Shown here piece after piece: positions 1 through 5,604 of a stretch of DNA of 6,445 bases (position 1 is the stretch's first letter; each line of letters begins with the position of its first letter). Source of the stretch: DASTCC01 sp035711465 (GTDB lineage Bacteria; Acidobacteriota; Vicinamibacteria; Vicinamibacterales; SCN-69-37); the NCBI GenBank assembly GCA_035711465.1, contig DASTCC010000421.1, positions 1 to 6,445 on the forward strand, in the 5' to 3' direction. The notes under the pieces are model-generated. The model was not told where the DNA came from. It did not search any database and was given only the letters and a program-made list of their open reading frames with translations. Position numbers and translations under genes: made by a program.

Positions 1-1451
1 GCGGCACGGTGAATCCGGGCGCGTCGAGCGGCGTCGCGATCGTCGCCGATACGTGGTGGCAGGCGCAGACCGCGCGCAAGTCGCTGAAGGTGGTGTGGGA
101 CAACGGCACGGCCGCCACCGACACGAGCGCCGGCTTCGCGGCCAAGGCCACCGAGTTCGCGAAGGGCGCGCCGCAGTCGTCGCTGCGCGCGGACGGCGAC
201 GTCGCCGCCGCGTTCGGCAGCGCGGCGAAGACGGTCGAGGCCGAGTACTCGTACCAGTTCCTCAGCCACGCGCCGCTCGAGCCGATGAACTGCACGGCGC
301 ACGTGCACGACGGCAAGCTCGAGTTGTGGGTCGGCACGCAGACGCCGTCGGGCGGCGCACCGGCCGCCGGCCGCGCCATCGGCCTCGAGGCCAGCGCCGT
401 CACCCTGCACATGGTCCGCATGGGCGGCGGCTTCGGCCGCCGACTGACCAACGACTACCTGCCCGAAGCGGCGGTCATCGCCAAGCAGGTCGGCGTGCCG
501 GTGCAGCTCCGCTGGACGCGTGAAGACGACATGGGCCACGACTTCTATCGCCCGGGCGGCTTCCACTTCTTCAAGGGCGCCGTCGACGCGGCGGGCAAGC
601 TCAGCGCGTGGCAGGATCACTTCGTCACGTTCACGCGTGCCGGCGTGCCTCCGCCGCAGGGTGGGCAGCCGCAGCCGGCGCCGTCGGCGAGCATGGGCGC
701 CGGGGAGTTCCCGGCGCGCTTCGTGCCGAACTTCGCTGTCGGCCAGTCGCTGATTCCGTTCGGCGTGCCGACAGGCGCCATGCGCGCGCCCGGATCCAAT
801 GGCTACGCGTTCGCGATCCAGGGCTTCCTCGACGAGCTCGCGGTCGCGGCGAACAAGGATCCGCTGCAGTTCCGTCTCGACCTGCTGGGCGCGCCGCAGA
901 TCGGCGAGGCGCCGCGCGGCGGCCTGGACCCGGCGCGCATGATCGGCGTCCTCAAGCTCGTGGCGGAGAAGTCGGGCTGGGGCAAGCGTCAGCTGCCCAA
1001 GGGCACCGGCATGGGCATCTCGTTCCACTACAGCCACTCGGGCTACTTTGCCGAGGTAATCGAGGCGAGCGTCGACGCCAGCAAGAAGGTGAAGATCAAC
1101 AAGATCTGGGCCGCCGGCGACGTCGGCCGGCAGATCATCAATCCGGGCGCGGCGGAGCGGCAGGTCCAGGGCGGCATCATCGAGGGCCTCGGCTACGCGA
1201 TGACGCTCGAGATCACGATCGACGGCGGCAAGGCGACGCCGCTGAACTTCGGCCAGTACCAGCTGCCGCGCATGCGGCAGATGCCGACGGCGATCGAGAC
1301 GCACTGGGTCCTCTCGAACAACGACCCGACGGGCATCGGCGAGCCGCCGCTGCCGCCGGTGATGTCGGCGCTCGTCAACGCGATCTTCGCCGCGACCGGC
1401 CAGCGGCTCCGATCGCTGCCGCTCTCGAAACACGGGTACAGCTGGGCGTAA
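1..1451 (+). CDS. Molybdopterin-binding (large) subunit of a xanthine dehydrogenase-family / isoquinoline 1-oxidoreductase beta-like enzyme, 5'-truncated by the window
   Basis: The reading frame is already open at the window edge (first full codon at 3), so the GTG at 9 is an internal valine, not a start. About 482 residues remain of a family that is usually around 700-750, so the N-terminus and any Tat signal lie outside. Visible motifs run in family order: EPMNC (279-293), QTPSG (339-353), the cofactor-binding glycine loop MGGGFGRR (420-443), TREDDM (516-533), MRAPGSNGYAF (from 780) and GIGEP (1332-1346), whose Glu at 1341-1343 matches the family's catalytic glutamate. GGGFGRR rather than GGGFGGK favours the IorB/aldehyde-oxidase clade over true xanthine dehydrogenase. 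Such enzymes hydroxylate aldehydes or N-heterocycles at a Mo-cytosine-dinucleotide centre, working with a small [2Fe-2S] subunit that is probably encoded upstream. The cytochrome c gene follows 9 nt later and is a plausible electron acceptor. The substrate cannot be told from sequence. Confidence 0.92.
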   Translation, partial: GTVNPGASSGVAIVADTWWQAQTARKSLKVVWDNGTAATDTSAGFAAKATEFAKGAPQSSLRADGDVAAAFGSAAKTVEAEYSYQFLSHAPLEPMNCTAHVHDGKLELWVGTQTPSGGAPAAGRAIGLEASAVTLHMVRMGGGFGRRLTNDYLPEAAVIAKQVGVPVQLRWTREDDMGHDFYRPGGFHFFKGAVDAAGKLSAWQDHFVTFTRAGVPPPQGGQPQPAPSASMGAGEFPARFVPNFAVGQSLIPFGVPTGAMRAPGSNGYAFAIQGFLDELAVAANKDPLQFRLDLLGAPQIGEAPRGGLDPARMIGVLKLVAEKSGWGKRQLPKGTGMGISFHYSHSGYFAEVIEASVDASKKVKINKIWAAGDVGRQIINPGAAERQVQGGIIEGLGYAMTLEITIDGGKATPLNFGQYQLPRMRQMPTAIETHWVLSNNDPTGIGEPPLPPVMSALVNAIFAATGQRLRSLPLSKHGYSWA

Positions 1452-1460
1452 CATCTACTG

Positions 1461-1907
1461 ATGACCGCACGACGACCGCACATCCTGAAGCCCGGCGCGC
1501 TCCTCACGGCCGCCGGGCTTCTGCTTTTCTCCGCGGTGACCTTCGCCGCGCAGGATCCGCCGAAGCGGACCACCAGGGACGGCGTCTACACGAAGACGCA
1601 GGCCGAGGCCGGCAAGGCCGCGTTCGACAAGTTCTGCCTGAACTGTCACGGCTTCGCACCGTCGCAGAAGTCCAACCTCAGCCCCGATCTCGGCGGCGAC
1701 GCGTTCCTGACCAAGTGGTCGGGCAAGTCCGTCCGCGATCTCGCGACGTTGATCCTGACGACGATGCCCAACGACGGATCGGCGGTGCTCACCGAGGAGC
1801 AGACCGCCAGCGTCGTCGCCTACGTGCTGCAGGAAAACAAGTTTCCCGTCGGCGGGCAGCCCCTGAAGTACGACCCGGCGATGGCGTCGATCACGATCGT
1901 CAAGTAA
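1461..1907 (+). CDS. Secreted class I c-type cytochrome, probable electron acceptor of the upstream molybdoenzyme
   Basis: The product has 148 residues. The N-terminus is a Sec signal: basic MTARRPHILK, a hydrophobic core at about 13-28, and a likely cleavage site after TFAA (near residue 30), so the protein is periplasmic or exported. One haem-binding motif, CLNCH, lies at 59-63. The distal axial ligand is most likely Met102 in TTMPND, since M-P in this position is typical of small class I cytochromes. A C-terminal helix, LTEEQTASVVAYVLQ (110-124), is the usual packing helix of the fold. The gene sits 9 nt after the molybdoenzyme gene, as expected for a periplasmic dehydrogenase that passes electrons to the respiratory chain rather than to NAD. 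No clear Shine-Dalgarno precedes the ATG at 1461, so translation may depend on coupling to the upstream gene. Haem attachment is certain from the motif; partnership with the oxidoreductase is inferred from position. Confidence 0.93.
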   Translation: MTARRPHILKPGALLTAAGLLLFSAVTFAAQDPPKRTTRDGVYTKTQAEAGKAAFDKFCLNCHGFAPSQKSNLSPDLGGDAFLTKWSGKSVRDLATLILTTMPNDGSAVLTEEQTASVVAYVLQENKFPVGGQPLKYDPAMASITIVK

Positions 1908-1920
1908 CCGCGGCTCGCCC

Positions 1921-2679
1921 GTGTTCCCGTATCACGACGAGAACCAGACGCTGCGGCCGGCGATCGTCACGCCGCTGATCATCGCGCTCTGCGTGCTGGC
2001 CTGGGTGTTCGTCCAGGGCGCGGGCGCGGAGCTCGCGGTGGCGGCCTCGGTCTGCAACTACGGGCTGATCCCGGGCGAGCTCACGCTCAGCGTGCCGGTC
2101 GGCACCTCCTACCCGATGGGCGAGAACCTGGCCTGCGTGATCGATCCGGGCCGCGAAGCGTCGCATCTGATCACGTCGATGTTCCTGCACGGCGGCAGGA
2201 TGCACCTCATCGGCAACATGTGGTTCCTGTGGCTCTTCGGGAACAACATCGAAGACGCGATGACGCGGCCGCGCTTCGTCGTCTTCTATCTGCTCTGCGG
2301 TCTCGCCGCGGCGTTGCTCCAGGTCGTCGCGGATCCGCAGTCGGGCATTCCGATGGTCGGCGCGTCGGGCGCGATCAGCGGCGTGATGGGCGCGTACCTC
2401 GTGCTGTTTCCGCGCGTCCGCGTCTACACGCTGGTGACGCTCGGCTTCTACATCACGACGGTGGCGCTGCCGGCGTGGGTGATGCTGATCTACTGGGCGT
2501 TCCTGCAGTTCGTGGGCGGCTTGTCGAGCATCGCCGACGAAGGGGGCGGCGTCGCGTTCTGGGCGCACGTCGGCGGCTTCGTCGCCGGCGTCGTGCTCGT
2601 CAAGGTCTTCGCCAATCGCGATCATCTCGAGGCGCACAGGGCGAGCGCCTGGCGGCCGCGCGGCGTGGATTGGCGATGA
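1921..2679 (+). CDS. Rhomboid family intramembrane serine protease
   Basis: This is a 252-residue polytopic membrane protein of the rhomboid (S54) family, which cleaves single-pass membrane substrates within the bilayer. Hydrophobic segments lie at about 14-32, 84-106, 118-137, 145-163, 168-200 and 211-230, giving the six-helix core. The catalytic residues are in place: Ser149 in GASG (147-150) and His216 in AHVGG (215-219). His95 and Asn99 in HLIGN have the same four-residue spacing as GlpG H150/N154, which help form the oxyanion hole. The loop between helices 1 and 2 is long (about 33-82) and carries Cys45 and Cys72. The GTG at 1921 is chosen because it lies just before the first membrane helix; the next in-frame ATG (residue 66) would delete that helix. 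The gene starts 13 nt after the cytochrome stop without an evident Shine-Dalgarno, and its stop overlaps the next start (ATGA). The substrate is unknown. Confidence 0.95.
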   Translation: MFPYHDENQTLRPAIVTPLIIALCVLAWVFVQGAGAELAVAASVCNYGLIPGELTLSVPVGTSYPMGENLACVIDPGREASHLITSMFLHGGRMHLIGNMWFLWLFGNNIEDAMTRPRFVVFYLLCGLAAALLQVVADPQSGIPMVGASGAISGVMGAYLVLFPRVRVYTLVTLGFYITTVALPAWVMLIYWAFLQFVGGLSSIADEGGGVAFWAHVGGFVAGVVLVKVFANRDHLEAHRASAWRPRGVDWR

Positions 2680-3215
2680 GCCGACCGGATAGACTGCAGG
2701 CGATGCCGGTCGTGAGCGAGCTCTGCCCGCGCTGCGGGTTCGTCGGCGGGCGCGAGGCTTGTCAGGCGCTGTTCGACGAGGTGGCGCTGCGCGTGCGCGC
2801 GCTCGCGTGGACGGACAGCATGAAGACCTGGCGGCTGATGCACGACGTCTACGACGTCCAGCACGAGGAGGATTTCTGCGGCCGCTACCGCGGCCTGGTC
2901 ATGCACCTCGGCGGCGTGTGCTGGGCGCTCGAACATGGCGGCGCCGAGCGCGGCTACCGCGCGCTGCAGAAGCTGATCGAAAAGAATCTCTGGGAAGGGC
3001 AGCCGTACCCGCCGCCGCCCGGGATCCCGAAGTCGCGCGGCACGATCACGATCGCGAGCCTGCGCACCGCCGACGATCCGGAACGTCTGATCAACGGCGT
3101 CGATCGCTGGGCTCGCGCCGTGTGGCTCGCGTACGCCGAGTTGCAGCCGGTGGCGCGCGACTGGGTCCAGCAGGCGCTGATGCTGCGGCCCGAAGGATCG
3201 ACGCCCGGGCGGTGA
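2676..3215 (+). CDS. Small Cys/His-rich protein resembling DUF5946, function unknown
   Basis: The product has 179 residues from the ATG at 2676, which overlaps the rhomboid stop as ATGA; an in-frame ATG at 2703 (residue 10) is a reasonable alternative start. Near the N-terminus is CPRCG (17-21) with another Cys at 29. A helical core follows with WRLMHDVYDVQHEEDFCGRY (52-71) and VMHLGGVCWALEHG (75-88). The 'HD.Y.VQH' block followed by a 'hHL.G.C..LE' block, after an N-terminal CPxCG, recalls DUF5946 proteins as I know them; this was recognised by eye, not by a search. C17, C20, C29, H56, H63, C68, H77 and C82 are candidate metal ligands. No signal peptide or membrane helix is seen, so it is probably cytoplasmic. 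No molecular function is established for this family to my knowledge. The position suggests co-translation with the rhomboid, but a joint role is not shown. Confidence 0.8.
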   Translation: MSRPDRLQAMPVVSELCPRCGFVGGREACQALFDEVALRVRALAWTDSMKTWRLMHDVYDVQHEEDFCGRYRGLVMHLGGVCWALEHGGAERGYRALQKLIEKNLWEGQPYPPPPGIPKSRGTITIASLRTADDPERLINGVDRWARAVWLAYAELQPVARDWVQQALMLRPEGSTPGR

Positions 3216-3286
3216 GGCCCGAGGCGCGGGGCCCGCTCCGGCGCATCGTTCACACAACCCGATGATCGCGTGCTGAGGCTCTGCCG
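3216..3286 (+). other. 71-nt gap separating the rhomboid/DUF5946-like pair from the glycosyltransferase operon
   Basis: This is the longest non-coding stretch in the window. It begins with a weak GC-rich inverted repeat (GGCCC at 3216-3220 against GGGCC at 3229-3233, loop of 8) without a following T-run. It ends with the ribosome binding site of the next gene. No convincing -35/-10 promoter pair is visible, so the glycosyltransferase genes may be read from an upstream promoter or from a promoter type not recognisable by eye. Confidence 0.5.
3275..3278 (+). promoter_or_regulatory. Ribosome binding site (GAGG) for the first GT4 gene
   Basis: GAGG lies 8 nt before the TTG at 3287. It is the only clear Shine-Dalgarno-like site directly before a gene start in this window. 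It supports TTG as the true start: the in-frame stop at 3263-3265 leaves almost no room for an earlier one, and the GT4 N-terminal strand begins immediately after. Confidence 0.65.
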
Positions 3287-4687
3287 TTGCCACCGCTCAC
3301 GCTGCTGCACGCGATTCACGACTTCCTGCCGCGCCATCGGGCCGGCTCGGAGATCTACGCCTGCGCGCTGGCGCGGGCTTTGTCGGCGCGTCACGACGTC
3401 ACCGTTCTCTGCGCCGAGTTCGACGCCGCGCGGCCCCACGGATGTGTCACCTGGCGCGTCGAAGGCGAGCTGCCGGTCGTCGAGATCGTCAACAACTGGC
3501 GCTGCGAGTCGTTCGCGGACACCTACCGGCCGCCGCTCGTCGGCGAGCGCATCGCGCACGTGCTCGACACGATCGCACCGCAGATCGTCCACGTTCACAG
3601 TCTCTTCAATCTGTCCTTCGCGCTGCCGGCGCTGGCACGATCGCGCGGCATCGCGGTGGTAGCGACGCTTCACGACTACACGCTGGTCTGTCCCTCCGGC
3701 GGCCAGCGCGTCCATCGCGCCGACCGCTACGTCTGCCACGTCATCGATCCCGATCGCTGTGCCCGCTGCTTTGGCGAGTCGCCGTTCGCGGCGCAGATGT
3801 CGATCGGCCGTCTGGTGTCGGCGGCGCCGCGCCTCAACCCGATGCCCGCGATCGCCCGGGCGGTGCGACGCCGGCTGCCGGTCGTCGCCGAACGGGCCGC
3901 GGCGATGGCGCGTCAGGCCGCGCCGCCCGCGGTGACACGCGCCGACATCGAGCGCCGCCTTTCCGCCGCTCGCGAAGTCTTCGACCAGATCGATCTGTTC
4001 GTCGCGCCGTCGCGGTCGATGGCCGACGAGTACGTCCGGCTCGGCCTTCCGGCGTCGCGGATCGAAGTCGCCGACTACGGCTTCGCGCCCCTGCCGGCGG
4101 CGCCTCGCCGTGCGCACGACGGCCCGCTGCGCATCGGGTTCGTCGGCACGCTCGTCTGGCACAAGGGCGCTCACGTGCTGATCGACGCCGCGCGTCTGCT
4201 GCCCGCCGGCCGTTTCGAGATCCATCTCGCCGGCGACGTCGACGTCTTTCCCGACTACGTCCGCGGGCTGCGGCGTGCGGCGGAAGGATTGCCGGTGCGG
4301 TTCGCGGGCAGCTTCGATCGCGACAGGGTCGCCGAGATCTACGCCGGCATCGACGTCCTTGTCGTGCCGTCGATCTGGCTCGAGAACTCACCGCTCGTCA
4401 TTCACGAAGCCTTCATGGCCGGCGTGCCGGTCGTCGGCGCGCGCATCGGCGGCATTCCCGGACTCGTCGAGGACGGCGTCAACGGCCGCCTCTACGATCC
4501 GCATTCGCCGGCCGATCTCGCGCGCGTGCTCGCGGAGCTGATCGCGCGTCCCGATGGCGGGCGCGCGCTGGCGGCCGCGGCGACAGGCGTGCGCGCGATC
4601 GACGACGACGCGGCGCGATGGGAAGAGATTTATCGAGCGGCGGCTGCCCGGACTCGCGCGGGCTCGGCACGGACGGCGATGCGATGA
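3287..4687 (+). CDS. Glycosyltransferase family 4 (GT-B fold, retaining), surface glycan assembly
   Basis: The product has 466 residues and uses a TTG start. The N-terminal domain opens with a short beta strand and the acceptor-side motif AGSEIYA (19-25). It continues with VNNW (68-71), FADTY (76-80), PQIVHVHSL (98-106) and TLHDY (127-131). A cysteine cluster follows: C135, C150, C158, C161 (last pair CARC). An Arg/Ala-rich helical insertion spans about 165-232, ending at LFVAPSRSM (237-245). The C-terminal GT1-type Rossmann domain begins with IGFVGTLVWHKG (283-294), whose K293 fits the sugar-nucleotide phosphate contact. The GT4 signature E-x7-E is complete as ENSPLVIHE (E366, E374), followed by GVPVVG and GGIPGLVEDGVNGRLY. 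Intact motifs argue for an active enzyme using a nucleotide-activated sugar at the cytoplasmic membrane face; donor and acceptor cannot be told. Its stop overlaps the next start as ATGA. The second GT4 gene at 5601 is a paralogue. Confidence 0.95.
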   Translation: MPPLTLLHAIHDFLPRHRAGSEIYACALARALSARHDVTVLCAEFDAARPHGCVTWRVEGELPVVEIVNNWRCESFADTYRPPLVGERIAHVLDTIAPQIVHVHSLFNLSFALPALARSRGIAVVATLHDYTLVCPSGGQRVHRADRYVCHVIDPDRCARCFGESPFAAQMSIGRLVSAAPRLNPMPAIARAVRRRLPVVAERAAAMARQAAPPAVTRADIERRLSAAREVFDQIDLFVAPSRSMADEYVRLGLPASRIEVADYGFAPLPAAPRRAHDGPLRIGFVGTLVWHKGAHVLIDAARLLPAGRFEIHLAGDVDVFPDYVRGLRRAAEGLPVRFAGSFDRDRVAEIYAGIDVLVVPSIWLENSPLVIHEAFMAGVPVVGARIGGIPGLVEDGVNGRLYDPHSPADLARVLAELIARPDGGRALAAAATGVRAIDDDAARWEEIYRAAAARTRAGSARTAMR

Positions 4688-5604
4688 GCGATCCGGTCGT
4701 GTCCATCGCCTTGCTCACCAAGAACGGCGCCGAGACGCTGCCTGCCGTGCTCCAGGCGCTGTGGCGTCAGCGCGTGGTGTTTCCGATCGAGATCGTCGCG
4801 GTCGACTCCGGTTCGACCGACGACACCCTCAACATCCTCCGCAGCAAGGCGGTCCGCGTCATCGAGATTCCGCCCGAGTCGTTCAATCACGGCACGACCC
4901 GGAACCTGGCGATGCAGGCCTGCGCCGGGCAGTTCGTCGTGATGCTGGTGCAGGACGCCGAGCCCGTGGGCGATCAGTGGCTGAACGCGATGCTCGAGCC
5001 GTTCGTCAGCGACCCGCTCGTCGCCGGCACGTTCGCGCGTCAGCAGCCGCGGCCCGAGGCGAGCGAGATCACGCGCCGGTATCTCGCGCGCTGGGTGGCC
5101 GGCTCGCCGCAGCCGCGCATCACCGCCGGCACGAGCGTGGAGTTCGAGACGCTCGATCCGCTCGAGCGCATGGACCGATCGACGATCGACAACGTCTGCG
5201 CGTGCATCCGCCGCGACGTCTGGCTCGAGTGGCCGTTCCGCGAGGTGAAGATCGGCGAGGACGTCGCCTGGGGCCGCGACGTGATCCTGGCCGGCTACCG
5301 CCTCGCCTACGCGCCCGACGCCGTCGTCATCCACTCCCACGATCGGTCGCCGCGCTACGAATATCAGCGCACCCGCGATCTGCACGAACAGCTCGGCGAG
5401 CTGTTCGGCGTCCACACGATACCGACGTTCGGCAGCCTGGCGCGGGCGATCTCGACCACGGCGCTGAAGCATCTGTGGTGGGAGCTCGGCGAGCCACGGC
5501 GGCTGCCGCGGGCGCTTGCGTTGGCGGTGGCCTGGCCGCTCGGCCAGTACGTCGGCGGCCGCCGCCTCAGCCAGCGGCCGTCCGACCGCGGCCTCCTCCG
5601 ATGA
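4684..5604 (+). CDS. Glycosyltransferase family 2, rhamnosyltransferase-like
   Basis: The product has 306 residues. The ATG at 4684 overlaps the stop of the preceding GT4 (ATGA). It precedes the GT-A opening strand VSIALLTKNGAETLPAVLQAL (6-26) directly, so this start is firm although the frame stays open far upstream. Motifs are VDSGSTDDT (40-48), FNHGTTRN (67-74) and MLVQDAEP (87-94), where QDAEP sits at the DxD metal/nucleotide site. Further on are DNVCACIRRDVW (169-180) and GEDVAWGRDVILAGYRLAY (191-209), in which the E192-D193 pair is placed as the catalytic-base region. The F(N/D)HG.TRN plus QDA combination is characteristic of bacterial rhamnosyltransferases of the GT2 RfbF/RfbN type, so dTDP-rhamnose is a plausible donor, but this is inference. 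No membrane helix is evident. The C-terminus has a short hydrophobic helix and a basic tail that may contact the membrane. Sandwiched between two GT4 genes, it likely acts on the same glycan. Confidence 0.93.
   Translation: MSDPVVSIALLTKNGAETLPAVLQALWRQRVVFPIEIVAVDSGSTDDTLNILRSKAVRVIEIPPESFNHGTTRNLAMQACAGQFVVMLVQDAEPVGDQWLNAMLEPFVSDPLVAGTFARQQPRPEASEITRRYLARWVAGSPQPRITAGTSVEFETLDPLERMDRSTIDNVCACIRRDVWLEWPFREVKIGEDVAWGRDVILAGYRLAYAPDAVVIHSHDRSPRYEYQRTRDLHEQLGELFGVHTIPTFGSLARAISTTALKHLWWELGEPRRLPRALALAVAWPLGQYVGGRRLSQRPSDRGLLR

Noticed and set aside
9..11. GTG at 9 as the start of the molybdoenzyme subunit
   Set aside because: The frame is open to the window edge and the residues before and after match the interior of the family, so the true start lies upstream.
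608..1978. Second + strand open frame overlapping the molybdoenzyme and cytochrome genes
   Set aside because: Arg/Ala/Gly-rich translation without motifs, out of frame with two well-supported genes.
1900..2637. Long open frame on the - strand opposite the rhomboid gene
   Set aside because: A hydrophobic + strand protein with the whole rhomboid catalytic set explains the region; the antisense product is charged low-complexity sequence.
3216..3233. Inverted repeat after the DUF5946-like gene as a possible terminator
   Set aside because: Only a 5-bp stem with an 8-nt loop and no following T-run; in DNA this GC-rich such a repeat is expected by chance.
2954..4225. Long open frame on the - strand (423 codons) opposite the DUF5946-like and GT4 genes
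   Set aside because: It lies wholly opposite genes with clear family motifs; its product is dominated by Arg, Asp and His with no recognisable motif, as expected for an antisense shadow in GC-rich DNA.
3442..4683. Upstream extension of the GT2 reading frame by about 414 codons
   Set aside because: This part is an Arg-rich shadow of the first GT4 gene; the GT2 fold begins immediately after the ATG at 4684.
4630..5472. Long open frame on the - strand opposite the GT2 gene
   Set aside because: No motifs, no membrane or signal features, low-complexity Arg/Asp/Ala composition; the + strand GT2 has full family motifs.
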